Origin: Rutidosis leptorrhynchoides
Taxonomy: Eukaryota; Streptophyta; Magnoliopsida; Asterales; Asteraceae
Assembly (NCBI RefSeq): GCF_046630445.1
Contig: NC_092335.1
Location: forward strand, 3,408,001-3,472,000
Direction of reading: 5' to 3'
DNA: 64,000 bases
Below, piece after piece: positions 44,827-57,284 of this stretch; positions within the stretch are counted from its first letter, which is position 1; each line of letters begins with the position of its first letter. The notes below the pieces were generated by a model. The model was not told the DNA's origin, did not search any database, and saw nothing but the letters and a program-made list of their open reading frames with translations. Both the position numbers and the translations under genes were made by a program.

Positions 44827-47098
44827 TGTAGCGACCCGACCAAATCAAGTTTGACGACGCCGACTACTTAGGTCCCGTTACGTGGTCATAAGTCTTTATC
44901 ATGACGTTTGACCAAAATATGTCGCATTTATTTCAAGTAAAAGGATGTTTCAAGTTTACAAATGTAGTTCAAAAGACTAGTTACATTACAATGTTTAACG
45001 TACGAATGAAACCTATGCGACACAATTTAAAGTAGCCAAAAGACGCTCCAACTATGCATGTATACTCGACATCCAAGCAAGTATCAAAAGTAATGAGCGG
45101 AAGCATGTATCATGTATCGTTCAAGGACCTGAGAAAAATATAGAAATCTGTCAACGAAAACGTTGGTGAAATCATAGGTTTAAGTAAGTAAGTACAAGTG
45201 AACCACAAGATTTGCAACAATGAGATAATAGTAATACATTCCAAAAGTTTGTTTCACGAGCACCCAATTATCAATGCTTAACATTCCTTCCATAGAACCC
45301 CATCACAATAGTGTTAGAACATACACTGTTTCTCGAAAATACATTTCATTCGTAAACGGTAGCGAACCGTTTGAATGAGGGTTTGTCAAACCCATATGGC
45401 CATATAACATAAGTTCTCGCTTACACCCGGCAAGTGTAACTAATGATAATCGAATTGAGGATTTTTGTTCAAACTCGTATGTAGAATGTTTGTTTTCCTG
45501 TACTTGTGTTCACTTAGTAAAAAGAAACGTTTATGTTTTCTCATCCCAAATGTAAGTGCAAATGAGTAAAAGTGGGACTATGATCTCACCTTGAGTGCAC
45601 GTACGAAAAGTACTTCACAAAATAACGTGTGCGAAGGATAGTGCTAGTCTTGACCTAAACAAATAGGTCGTATCAATAACGGTAAACACGATAGGTCAAA
45701 GATGTTCAATTAGTCCTATGGCTCGTTACGACTCGATTATGTAGCATGTGAAGTCAAATTGTCAAGTCTCATGCAAGATACAAGTATAGAAACAAGTTAG
45801 GAAGGTTGCATAATCATTTGGTTAAGTTTGACAAAAAGTCAAACTTTGGTCGGTCAAAGTCAACGAAAAAGTCAACACGTTCGGGTCGGGTCCCGAACTA
45901 TTTTTCTGAGGTTATTAATCATGTATGAGCATGTTAGAACAAGTTACATGTGAATCGGAGGTGTGTAGCATAGCAAACATTATTCAAAAATCGACAAAGT
46001 TGGACAGACCACTTTGGCGCGCCGCGCGGCTATATGGCGCGCCGCGCCATTACCTGTGCAGAGAATTCTGGCAGTTTTTATGTTTTATGCACGAACCTAA
46101 CTTCAACCAATCACCATTTATGACCCGCAAACAACCAAAGCATGTATCTTATATCATCGGAAAGGTATTTTGACAAGGAAAACAACTAAACACATTTCAT
46201 CCATCACATTTACTTTTACAACAACCAAAATCACATCCAAAGCTCCTCATTAAATGCATTCAAGTTCATAAATGAAATTCGATGATTCGGCAACCAATTT
46301 ACATGAATGGTATGCCGTTTCGAAGGTGATCAAGCATACAATACAACCTAACACTTACAAATAACATTTCATGTCATTCAAAGTATCAAAAGTTCATTTC
46401 AAGTTCATCAAACCCTAACCCAAATCCACCAAAACCAATAATCAAGTTTATGAAGTTTTCTAAAACAACCTACACATCAAATTGAAGCTAGTGTTACTAG
46501 TAACACATTTAATACTTGCACCTTACCATAACAACAACATTTAAGCAACCAAATTACCAAATCAAACACACCAAAGTTCATATTCAAGCTAGTTACTTCA
46601 AATAACGAAATCGAGCATATAAATCATATAATCATGTTAGACTTGAGCCATAGACACTAATTAACAACTTTATAAGTTAAAAACATCAAGAACACAAAAT
46701 CTAGTGATTTTAGAAAGTTACCCAAACTTGATGAAATCGGTATGGAATCGAAGAGGAAGATGAGAGGATTCCGAATATGCAATTTGTTTAGATGGATGCT
46801 TGCTCGATTTGATTTGGATGATGAATCCTTGAAGTGGTGTTTGAGAGATTTGGTGAAAGTATTAGAGAAAAATGAAAAAAGAAAAGAAATAATGAATGGA
46901 GGAGGAAGAGTGTTGACTCTTTGACCTAGTCACCTCTTTGCTCCTTTGTCAAACCTAGTCCCTCAACTTTGAAAACGGGTGCGTGAATTACCTAAACGAG
47001 ATAATTTAAAACGCGTATTAACGGGAGATGTTATAAACATATAACGGAGTTTAAAATAGTATAACGGAAAAGTAAACGGAAAAAGGCGGGATGTTACA
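44827..47098 (-). repeat. 5' LTR of the Tekay-type element
   Basis: 2272 bp, same ends and about 99.6% identical to the 3' LTR. Palindrome pair at 46015/46035. Confidence 0.93.
46015..46049. repeat. Paired GC palindromes, Tekay 5' LTR
   Basis: The same two units at 46015 and 46035, identical to those of the 3' LTR and 20 bp apart. Confidence 0.85.
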
Positions 47099-47103
47099 GA
47101 CAC

Positions 47104-48503
47104 CACCACCGCCGAGCAGCAGACATCTGGTTCGGTTGATATCACGGGTGAAACAAACCCCACCCCCCCTCCAACCCAAAAGACAAGGAAGAAGAGCATA
47201 GGCTCTAAGAGGGTAAAAAGTACAGAGGGGGGCCAAAAGCAGAAACGCAGAAGAAGTATGTCCATTCTGCTCTTTCTTGATAATGCACATGTTTTTTGCT
47301 TATAACTGTTATGTTTGTTCATAATGCTAATTTGTTCTTGTTAGTGATTTTAGCAGAATCTGATGATAGCCAAGGGAAGGCTACTGAGGGCGGTGAACGG
47401 GTGCCGGAGGAAAACCGTGAGAGTGAAGGAGATAAAACACTAAAAACTCCGGACTACAACTTCACTCCCTTTAATGAATCTGAGTTTGAACAGAGGGTGG
47501 AGGACGATGCCTCCTATCGTTCTCCTCCTCCCAACACTGGCAACCCTGCTGTCACATCATCAAATGTGCAAGTGCCACAAGTTCCTGATCATGTTAGTAC
47601 GTTGCAGGCACTCATTGATTATCCTGCTACTAAGAGCAAAGGTTTTGCAACTGCTCTTCAGGTATTAACGATTAAATCATCTGTATGCCTGTACCTGCGA
47701 TTTATTTATGTAATCTTGCAATATTTAATCATAATATTTTGCTGTTGCAGGGTTGTGCTATCCCTGAGTTGAAACCTCATTTAAACGCTCTCCATTCTGA
47801 ACAACTCAGGGAATCAACTGCTGCTACTCACTTGCTACTAACCAATCAGTTGGAGTCCGTCCTGCAACTGCAGGAACATCAGGAGTCTATTCTTGCTTTA
47901 GCCCGTAAAGATATAGCTGAAGGTGCAAATGCTCGTAAGAGAGCTGCTGATGCTGAGCGTGCCTTGAGTGACGCTCAGAAAACAATAAAAGCTAAAGAGA
48001 CTGAGCTAAAAAATGCTCTAGATGCTGCTACTGCCCTGCAAGAGGAGAAAGACAAGTTGGTGGATGCTGAGAAGAAAAGGGTTGAGGAGGATCAGTTGAA
48101 GATTGCTGAGTTGGAAAAGCAGCTATCTGCAGAAAGGGAAAAGTCTGCTGGGCTTCTCCAGAGGGCGGAAAAGGGTGAGAGCAACTTTGCTGAGCTTAAG
48201 AAGGGTATACCGGGTTTGATAGCGAAGGTGCTTGGATCCAGTCTTGTAGGGAATCCTTACAATGATTATGTTGATGCTATACGCACCCATGCTATTGCTG
48301 ATGTGACAGACAAATTAACCAGACGCCTTGCTCCAAACAAGCCTCTCCCTGCTGCTATTACGAATCTGATGCCTCCAGGAACCCTGGAGAAGGTTGATGA
48401 AGCTAGAGACAGATTGATTAATCTGAAGATAGATGTTTATGATGAAGTATGTAGCAGAGAGGAGTCCTCTGCTGAGGATGTGCTCAATGTTAAATTTTCA
48501 TAA
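47104..48503 (+). CDS. Extra ORF of the Tat-type element, 3' part (coiled coil)
   Basis: Continuation beyond the chromovirus: a basic segment (TQKTRKKSIGSKRVKSTEGG), an acidic exon beginning near 47346, and a last exon from 47751 to 48503. The last exon holds a long heptad coiled coil (ALARKDIAEGANARKRAADA onward to AEREKSAGLLQRAEKGES) and a C-terminal helical part. Introns have normal GT-AG edges with CAG acceptors (TGTTGCAG at 47750). The coiled coil suggests self-association; the role in the element is unknown. Confidence 0.65.
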
Positions 48504-49585
48504 ATTTCTAACCATTTGATGAGCAACCGTGTGTAATAAACATTGTTAATCTTGAATGCCAAAAATATACGCTTACTGTAGTGATTATACTTTGCTTATG
48601 TGCTGGCACCAAATACTTTAATGTTTGTTATGTATAACGCATCTGTTATGCACGAAGCATATCATAAAATTTTATGTATAACTGTGTATTGTACAACTGA
48701 ACAGAGCATTTTTATGGTAATTCGTTTTTGAATTGTTTTGCACTGTGAATTTCTGCCAAAGGAATAACACATGCAAAATTGAAATCCAAATATTATGCCT
48801 TTAAACAAGTAATAGGATATTTAAAGTATGTTGTACGCCTTCCACCATCAAATTGATGAGGAATAGTTATGGAATGTTCTTTGAAGAGTGATTATAAAAT
48901 AATCTTTCCGCCATACGCCTTCCTTCATAAAGTATATGAGGAAGAATTTTTGAAATATTATATAAATATTAGTTATGAGTTAGTGACTTGTCCGTCATAC
49001 GCCTTCCGTCATATAGTATATGAGGAAGAATTGCTAAATATTTTTGCCTTCATATATAAAATATAGAACTTCGTTCTGTGAAGTAAGTTTTTTATAGATG
49101 TTTGTCATGACAAGTATCTGAGTTTTGTATCATGCCTCGGTGCGTTCTAGTAAAACTTAAACGTTTTCTAGCCGATCCCTTGTGCTTTTTGCTGGCCGGC
49201 ACAAAAGCTTCCGCCATCGGAGGTATAAAAATACACTCCTTCTGTGGGCAGGATATAAATGCAATGTTCTACATTTGTCACGGGTAGCACTTTGTTTAAG
49301 AAAAATATAAAATTTATTGATCAGTACTGAGCGATACATAAACGATTGATGACGAATTTAGGCGGATCAAGCCTAATTAGTACATCATGAATGTTTAGTG
49401 TATGCTTATGCGAATACATGCACTGTAAAAATGACCACAATGGTCTACAGTAAATTGATACACGTTGCTCTTCGGAAAATGCTAATAAACTGCGTTTATT
49501 GAAATGATAAATTCTGCTCTTGATAAAAATGACAACAAATTGCTTCTTCATACGCCGAGCGCCCAGCGCTGTCCGGAACACTTGA
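48504..49585. other. Non-coding middle of the Tat-type element
   Basis: About 1.1 kb between the convergent ends of the extra ORF and gag-protease. It contains three diverged short repeats of TACGCCTTCC...TGAGGAAGAA (48835-49030). No gene is recognised. Confidence 0.6.
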
Positions 49586-51984
49586 TTATGGAATGAAAAA
49601 CTCCTGAACCTCATCTTCCCTGAACAACCGATTTCTCCTCCTCTGATTCATATTGCCTTCTGGTATGCTTGCAAATGTGGATCGCTCCCTTGCTGGTGCC
49701 ACATACTGTGAGTGTATGGCGGCTACTCCGTTAGGAGTTGGGAATCTGATCTCTGCATGGGCCGTTGATGTTATCGCTCCAAACGTTGCTAACGCTGCCC
49801 GTCCAAAAAGGACATTGAATCGTGAATTACCATCCAAGATAGTGAAATCGATTGTTTCAGTTCTTAATAGTGGAAATGTTCCCAAAACGACCTCCAAACG
49901 AACTCTTCCCATTGCATTCACTGGCGCTCCTGTTAGCCTGAAACCTTCAAACTCGTCCGCCTAGCTCTTACCTGCACATGCCTTGGAAAAGCTTTGAAAC
50001 AATGCCAATAAATGATGTCAGCCTCACTGCCTGTATCTGTGTAAATATGGCTGATGAACTTGTTTGCAATTTCTGCTGAAATGACCACTGGCTGAACGGA
50101 CAAAGCCCAATTTTGAATTGGTTGAAAAATAATTGGAGCATATCTCCAGCTATCAACATTGTTATCCGACTGCTCACCGTCCTCGTAGTGACTTCCATTC
50201 AACCACACCATTTTGATTACAACGTCTGGAGTTGACTCACGCTCCGTAATCCGGTTTCCGTACTGATTTCTATTATCTCCTCCACCATGCTCTTCCCGTC
50301 TTCTGTTATCTCCCCGACGACCTCTTCCACCATCATTCCTTTGCCATCCAAATTTCCTACGAGGATCATTCCTCCTGTATTGTTTGCCTGGTAACAAGTG
50401 GTTTAACTCTCCTGCTTTGATCTTTGCGATGATCTCTCTCATCAGGGATTTGCAATTATCTGTATCATGACCCCATGCTTCATGAAAGTCACACCATAGT
50501 TCACTTTTTGGACCTTCTCTTTCTTCCATGGGTGCCGGCGGATTGAAAGTGGTCCGGATTGGTTCAGTGAAAAGAATCTCTTTTGGAGTTTTAGTCAGCG
50601 CCATTATCAACGGATGCCTCTCTATTGGCTTCCTATTGTGATGAAAATCATTGTGATGGTTGTTGCCTCTCCATCCGCCATTGGAATTGTCATTCCTCTG
50701 ATTTCTGTCAAAGTATCTCCCTCCGTTATGCGGTTTGCTACTGCTGCTGCCATCAAACTTATTCATCCCTCGCTCACCGGCTCGAACATGCTTCTATGCA
50801 ACTTCCAACGCCTGATGTAGAGTTTTTGGCAAGTCGTACCTTAACGCATGAACAAGTGCACTAAACCGCCGCTGATCCAGACAAAAAATAAAACCAGATA
50901 CTAGCTGAGATTCTGGACAATCAGGTATCTTCTGTGCTTCAAGTGTGTATCGCTTCATGAAATTACTCAAGGATTCATTGTGATGCATTGTAATCTCATG
51001 CGCATCAAGATGCGTCGAAGTACAGCTTCGAAGGTTTTGATACTGCATAACAAACTTTGCACGGAGGTCCAAATAACTAGTGATGCTCCTTGGCGGCAAG
51101 CTAGCAAACCATTCCCTTGCCATTTTCTGCAGCACCATTGGAAACATATGACAAGCTACCTCGTCATCCCAATGCTGCAACCTCATAGCGCCTTCAAACA
51201 TGGTGAGGAAATCCTCGGGATCTGTTGTGCCATCATAAACTCCAATTGCCGGTATGCCAAGGTTCCTAGGCAACGAATAATTAGCAATTCGATCAATGAA
51301 ACACTGAGTGGATTCTGCCATAGCTGGTGGCTTTGTAGCTTGCTCTCCAGTAATAAGGGCGAAGAAATTATCTACAGCCACAACACGGACGGCGGGCTGC
51401 GCTAAGCGTTGCTTATATTTAGCCGGAGCTGTCTGCTTAAGAATGTCATTCAAAAGCAACACTGCCTGCTTCTCTGACATGAACTCATCTTTGTCAGTTT
51501 GATCATCAGAGTCATTATTATCATAGCTCAGGTCATTATCATCCTCAGAATCATCAATAAGACTACCCATCTTGTCAAGTAGCCTGGATAACCTGTATTT
51601 TGATATAGATTGCCTTTTCATGATTTGCTTGTCTTTGCCGTCCGCCATCCGCCGAAAAGGTATAAATGACGGACATCGTCGTGGTTGCATCAATGGTCGT
51701 CGCTTTGGATTAGTAACAAAATTTGGAAGTCTTTCCGCACTTTCGGTTGTCGTTTCTTCGATTACTGGCCTTTTCTCCGAATTAGTTGCCAAATGTTTTA
51801 GCCTTTCCGCAGTTTCAGCAACTGTTTCTTCAATCGTACCATCTAGTGGCGGAACAGGTACATCTTCAACAGTGATCATGTCGTCAGTTGATGGATTGTT
51901 GACTGCTTCAAGTACAAATGGAGCTTCAGTTGCTTTTGTTCCTTTTCCGTTTCGTGTGTTCTTTGCATTAGTGGATGGCGCCAT
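49586..51984 (-). CDS. gag: gag-protease region of the Tat-type element
   Basis: The minus-strand start MAPSTNAKNTRNG lies right next to the 5' LTR. A retrotransposon-gag domain follows (FIDRIANYSLPRNLGIPAIG, EDFLTMFEGAMRLQHWDDEV, MAREWFASLPPRSI). Then comes a basic linker with RGRRGDNRRREEHGGGDNR and an aspartic-protease-like part with YTDTGSEADIIYW. Family: Ty3 gag/protease of Tat-like elements. About two breaks in the reading; fossil. Confidence 0.75.
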
Positions 51985-52560
51985 TGTTAACACCTATTTC
52001 CTTATGAGGTAAGGCTTAGTGTGTCAACACAATACTAGAAGTAATCTAGCTTTAGGTGGGCGGAGTGTTGCCGATTGATTTTTACCCTTAGGAAATAATC
52101 CCTGCAGACCCGGTTCACAAGTGTAGAAACTTGTGGGGTGGCTTAATCAATCTGTCGTCCGTAGAGTGTAAAAGTTCTAGCCGGATGACTTCTAGTGAGA
52201 GAAAGTAGAGAGAGAGAAGTGAAGTCTCAGCTCTCAAAGTTGCCAGAATGTCTGAACTGTGTAAAATGACGACCCAAGGGGTCTATTTATAGTGTTAGAT
52301 CCACCAGATAGATTGCTCGGGGACACGTGTCAGATGATGATACGTTCTGTTACTTGTGATCCGAAATTTACGTTGAAGGTGGCGTTCTCCGGCCAGGGCT
52401 TACGCGCTAGGCGGCCTTCAGGGCTTACGCATGACGGAGCAGCCTGTACAACGGAGAACGCTGGACGGATAACTCCACAAAACTGTTGTTTCCAGCCTTC
52501 CTGACGCTACTTTTATGCAACCATTATGCCTTTTATGCGTGTATACGATAGGATACACCA
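51985..52560 (-). repeat. 5' LTR of the Tat-type element
   Basis: Same 576-bp sequence as 35486-36061 with about six substitutions and two 4-bp indels. The gag start codon lies immediately inside it. Confidence 0.85.
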
Positions 52561-53448
52561 TTAAAAAACATGTGTGAGATAATATTATCCAGAAATATAA
52601 TCCATCCAATGCACAAATTAAATCATAATGCCAAAGTTCAGAAAATCATACAAGATGTAAACCTTAGAAATATAAACTTTTGTCACATCTAGCTCTATGG
52701 TACTTAAAACATGATGGGTTTATTTTTTTATTTTTGTTTTAAGTATCGAGTAACAAGTAAAAGCAATAACCATATTTGCCGGGGGGAACGGGTGATGCCC
52801 AACATTATCATGCACGGCACCATCTTTGATTTGCACGTGGAGAGTAGTACTCCGCCACAAACTTCCTCCAGTAGCTTATATCCTATAAGCATAAAAAGTT
52901 AAAATACATTCAATCCTTGAAAAACAAAACTCAAATTGACCTTGAATTCATAATGATCAACTTACAGCTGGCCGATGTCGCTGATGAATTAGATATTCCA
53001 CGAGTCTTGTTGAACAAACAGTGTTATCAAAGTAACGGTTTACAACAGTTGCAGGTTGCAAGCCCTGTTGCGGAAAAACATGCCTTGAATTCAGCTGTTG
53101 TTGTTGCTGCTGCTGAAGACGTTGTGCTCATTGCATCGGTGATATTATTTGAGCTGAATGACAACGGTGATGCAGGCAACTGCAGATACGATTCGGCGTT
53201 GACACTTGTACTTCGTTTGAGAGATGGATTACCTCCTGAATGTCCCGAATTAGCATCTGCAACCAATGAGCCCGTCTCTAAATTATCATTGGCTGCGTTC
53301 CAGAGACAGGAACCACATTAGGGTACATATTTCCATAGAAGCTAAAATGAGGACTTCTCAAAGCATGAGTATGTTCATCTCCTTCAAAGAAAATGCCAGA
53401 GCTCGATGGTGACTGAGATATCCTACCGTTTAACCGTGATGGCCCCAT

Positions 53449-54489
53449 GTGTGATGGGGCCGCTTGGAAGTTTTGATCCGGATGATTATCCAGCGCTGCT
53501 GCATTCAGTTATAATATCAGTATAGTCTAATGTAATGCAATATGAATTGACACAATCATCCTCTCATAAAAGGTACCGACATAGCTTCTAATTTAATATC
53601 AAAAACTTTGCTGATTCTTTAGATTAAAAAAACTCAACAAAATCTGACAATACCACTTTTGAACAATGAGCAGTAACCATTACATACATGCGTACATACA
53701 TATACGGATATCAAATCAAGAATTGGGGAATAGAGAACAAAATAAGAACATATCCTTTACCTCTGAGCAACAATTACAAAAAGCCCTCATTGAAAAAAAA
53801 AAAAAAAAAAAGTAACCCTAATTTACCATCTAGCAAAATAAGAAAAAGGAAAACCCTAACTCGTAACGACAGGAAATGAAAAACAGGTAATATAAGATTA
53901 GAAGTCACGATTTCAACGATCAATCTCATCACATATTATTATTTTTTTTATCGTTGAATGAAACATCAAGCTCAAAATATTTTAGTCCACCTAGCAGTTG
54001 TTTTGAAATGCGAAAGACCTAAAAAGACCTCTGTAAAATCACATTTAACACCTCTAACAAGTAATTGGAAGTTTACAACAACGAAGCTACAGCATAAATT
54101 CGGAATGATTATTGCTTAATACTACAGTAGAAACTGGGTGTTTGCACAATTCAAGTGTTGACCAGATAGTTAAAACAGAATAATGATAATGATTTCATTT
54201 TAGTAACATGTACTGCGTATAAAAAAGAGTTAATCATCATAAACATAAACATCAATATTATTAAAATGATAATTTTAGATATAAATAAGCTAATTAACCT
54301 GTGAACTGATCGGAGAAATCGTTGTGTTGGAGATAAAAGTTAAAAAGAAAGAATTTGTAAGAGATGGGTGGGGTTTTATCTGGCGGAATGAGTTAACAGA
54401 CAAGTGTAGATGCTTAAAACTACTGCAACCGACTATAGGAGGTCATACTTCGGTCTTTCCAGTCAGACCATTCATATCTTTGAGTCTGT
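53449..54489. other. Former 5' region of the SLK gene
   Basis: About 1 kb upstream of the SLK start codon. It probably includes the old 5' untranslated region and promoter. An A-run at 53792-53810 is the only low-complexity feature. Confidence 0.4.
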
Positions 54490-54901
54490 AGCGGGCCGAG
54501 TTAAAGATAAATTCTTCGGGCAAATCTTTTAGTTTTTTGAGGAGGTGGTCAAGGTTGTATTAGGGTCGAAGATAAGTTGATTGGTTCGAGGATGCTTCCA
54601 AAGATTAAAGATAGCAAGAGATATAAGGCTAAGAAAGTGGTCGGGGAGACGTCAAGAAAGGATAACGGTAAAGGTTAATGGTGAAGGTGTGTTTTTTTCG
54701 TGTTTTGGTTTCAAGGTTATGGATGTTTTTCCGTTTATTTATTTATTTATTTTGCTCCTTTTGGTGTATTTAGAAATTGTTTGGTGTTTGTAGTTTGTTT
54801 GGGCCTCGGTGCATTTGGTTGTATCTTTTGTTGCGAGGCTTCATTTTTTTATGAAGTTCTCGAGTTTTTAATATAGTTGCAGTTTTTTGATTAAAAAAAA
54901 C
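54490..54901 (+). mobile_element. Possible LINE 3' tail
   Basis: A G/T-rich segment ending GCAGTTTTTTGATTAAAAAAAA at 54881-54901 (the last bases given for orientation) resembles 3' tails of 5'-truncated plant LINEs. No coding domain and no convincing target duplication is visible. Confidence 0.35.
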
Positions 54902-56447
54902 ATTGATTTAACTAATTTCTTACACTCTAACTCAAACTATAACTCATTTTAAATTATTATTAAATCTCTTTATATTATAATAACAAAGATGAAAATAGAT
55001 CATCTTGAGTAACCATAAGTAATCCTAGCATTCCATTAAGTTACTCCTCACTAATCTAGACCATCCATTTTTCCTAAACTTCATTATGACTTCATAAATC
55101 AACTACATGATATGTTTGATTACCAAATTACCATCCTAAAATCGTTTTTGGGCGGAATCAAAAGGAAAAATTAGGGGTTCTGGCCATTCATAAACTACTA
55201 CAACTAATCCGATCAATCGAGATCCTTTTCCTATGACTAACAATTCATGTTCAATAGACAACATCCAATCTGATCGTTTTCAATGATTAACAGGAAGATT
55301 AATCGGCTGTAGATCAAATACAACAAGATTGACCGGTTCTTATGAACAACCCTAACTTTTTCTCCAAATTCTCTCGAATCAATATCAGTTTTGAAACGAA
55401 CAAGTTAGTTCCTTTTCTTTTATTTATGAAGCTTTTGCGTTATTTGTTAATAATCAGGTATTCATCATGAATTGATCATGTGTTGCAAATATTAGTTATT
55501 ATGTTTACCTTTCGAACTATTCATTATACATCTTAAATTGTTTATTTTAGGGTTTAATATGAAAATTTGTTCTTATGATGTTCTTGTGTTTGATTTGGTT
55601 AAAAGTATGTAAATTTCCTAATTTTAGTCATCAATATCGTATGCACCCATTTTTTTTATTCCTAAACAATTTAAATGTGCTCTGTTTGTTATGTAGCTAT
55701 ACGATTGTGTTTCATATACTGCTACTTTAGTTGCTGGTTGTGAGTTTTATTAGGATTTTAAGATCTATGATTGGGTTTAAGGCATAACAGGCTAATATTT
55801 CCGATGAAATCATATTACGATTTTCTAGGTTATTTAGCATAGATAATTTCACTCGATCTAATTAGTGTTTATCATTTATTTCTTTTACTTATTGATGCGT
55901 TATTCAGGAATCGGTGCAGGATCTTGGTTTCGTTCGGAGTTCGATTGACAACCAAGTTTGATTAGGCTTTACCAAAAACATCTCCTTCTGATCATGTGAT
56001 TCATCAAACGATTTATAGCTACATTCCATATGATTTTCGTTTGCATAATTGGGTATTAAACACTTGAAATTCTGCTTTTGGTGTTTAAATTACATATTTT
56101 TAGTCCAAAGTTATTAACTACAAAATAGATAAATTGGTTATATTTTGATACTTGCAGTTGTTCTTTTGAAGTGGTGCAATGCTTCAAAGGGATATAAAAA
56201 AGTTGGCTTTGCTCTGTCCCTGAATTACTTGCTTTCCGTTATCCTATATGAACTAATGTCCGATAATAAAATTTTGAATGATCAAGAACATGTTTCGTAT
56301 TGATTTGTTGATTATATTTTACATGTAACATGTAAATGAATGTCCGTTGTATAAGATTTATTCATATAATATTATATGATAAAAGGTTGGTGAATCTCTT
56401 GATAAACTTTTAAAACATTATTGGTTCATACACGAATAGTGTTAATT
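54902..56447. other. Spacer without recognised genes
   Basis: About 1.5 kb of AT-rich sequence. The part at 55330-55460 looks like a transcribed leader (pyrimidine-rich, then a possible donor at AATCAG|GTATTC), but no coding exon follows that I recognise. Confidence 0.4.
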
Positions 56448-57284
56448 ATAACAACCCTCACATTTTCATACTTGAATTGACTAATTTGCCCCTAAGGTTG
56501 TTATCCACACTTAATATATGATTAAATTCGACGTTGATTAAATATTTATTTTTTTGCCGACACGTTTTTTTAACTAAAGTTTATACTAATTATATAAAAT
56601 AACTTTAGTTAATATTAATATTAATGTGTATTTTATATAAAACTATATGTAACATAATTATTAATAAAATGATAAGTTATTTTAATCATTATTTATATTT
56701 TTAGCTTATAAAAAAAAGAAATAAGATTTTTTTTATAAATTAAATAATGAGCCCATGAATTTTGACTAAATATTTTCAAAAGCAAAAACTTATTAAAAAC
56801 ATTTTTAACATGTTTTTATTATTTTGTCAAAATTGGCACCTTTATTTTATTTTATTTTTTTTCTTTTCACCAATCATTTTTACCTATAAATACATGGCTC
56901 CTCATTCATTTTTTCTTGCCAAAAACAAAAAACCTTAAGTTATTCTCTCAAAACCTTGAAGAAAATTTGAGGTACTTTCTATTTTTATTATTTTTTTTTA
57001 TATTGTCGATTATATTTATATTTATTGTATATTCTTTGTAAAATTCGAAATTAATTATGTTTATATGTTATAATTAGTATTATAAGTATTATTATGTATA
57101 AAAATAATTTTGATAATTTATGGAATATTATTTATAATTAAATACGAATTATGTAGTATTTAAACGTAAAAACATTGTAAAATTCGTAATAAATATTTTT
57201 AACAAAAAATAAAATATATATAATTTTTTTCTGAGTTTATAAAACTTATATAGATCTGCAAAAATTATAAAAATAATTACTTGG
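56448..57284 (+). repeat. Possible truncated LTR of another family
   Basis: Starts with AACAACCCTCACATTTTC, resembling LTR 5' ends of plant Ty3 elements. It has a TATA-box-like CCTATAAATACATGG at about 56882-56896 followed by a transcript-leader-like stretch. It is cut by the element starting at 57285. Confidence 0.4.

Larger units (their letters stand above)
37617..47098 (-). mobile_element. Tekay-type chromovirus (Ty3), young, nested in the Tat-type element
   Basis: LTRs 37617-39888 and 44827-47098 are both 2272 bp with about 10 differences (0.4%), so the insertion is around 0.2 million years old at usual plant rates. A perfect 5-bp duplication GACAC flanks it (37612-37616 and 47099-47103). 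The initiator-Met primer site is at 44824-44813 and a purine-rich tract lies at about 39889-39905, minus strand. Parts in order on the minus strand: gag with zinc knuckles, protease, RT-RNase H, integrase and a chromodomain-like end. The chromodomain and order fit the Tekay/Del clade. The coding part is nearly whole with about two breaks. Confidence 0.93.
35486..52560 (-). mobile_element. Tat-type Ty3 LTR element with antisense extra ORF, interrupted by a chromovirus
   Basis: Two 576-bp LTRs (35486-36061 and 51985-52560) differ at about 1% of bases plus two short indels. They enclose gag-protease on the minus strand (49.6-52.0 kb) and an extra ORF on the plus strand (36.5-37.6 and 47.1-48.5 kb). 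Next to the left LTR lies a minus-strand purine tract CTGGGGGGACTTAA. Reverse transcriptase and integrase are not recognised, so it looks non-autonomous. A 9.48-kb chromovirus is inserted in the extra ORF; without it the element is about 7.6 kb. Flanks are A-rich; AAAAA may be the target duplication but is not decisive. The gag-protease reading shows about two breaks. Roughly 0.4 million years old if plant LTR rates near 1.3e-8 per site per year apply. It sits in an SLK intron. Confidence 0.85.
34108..53448 (-). pseudogene. SEUSS-like (SLK) transcriptional adaptor, decayed and split by LTR elements
   Basis: Exon remnants on the minus strand: 53448-52966, 52882-52771, 35466-35418, 35237-35080, 34989-34921 and about 34740-34108. 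The start MGPSRLNGRISQ, then SPSSSGIFFEGD, NAESYLQLPASPLSFSS, a Gln-rich part, YWRKFVAEYYSPRA, WYCSICRSKFGRGF, EILPRLNEIKFG, DSVYEQLRVVHE and ILSWEFCCWRHEELLPRR follow plant SLK proteins (LIM-domain-binding/Ldb1-like adaptors that act with LEUNIG co-repressors in the nucleus). The C-terminus has RSNSFKASGSGS and ends NNDEPGCKT. Decay: frame changes near 53271, within the first exon's Gln-rich part, near 52830 and near 34335; the exons for the C-terminal half of the Ldb domain are missing; the acceptor before exon 3 reads AC (35468-35467) instead of AG. A Tat-type element sits 18 bp upstream of that acceptor. An intact paralogue is expected elsewhere. Confidence 0.85.

Noticed and set aside
49653-49964. 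103-codon plus-strand frame
   Set aside because: Antisense shadow of the protease part of the Tat-type element.
52917-53321. 134-codon plus-strand frame
   Set aside because: Antisense shadow of the SLK first exon, whose minus-strand reading matches the SLK family.
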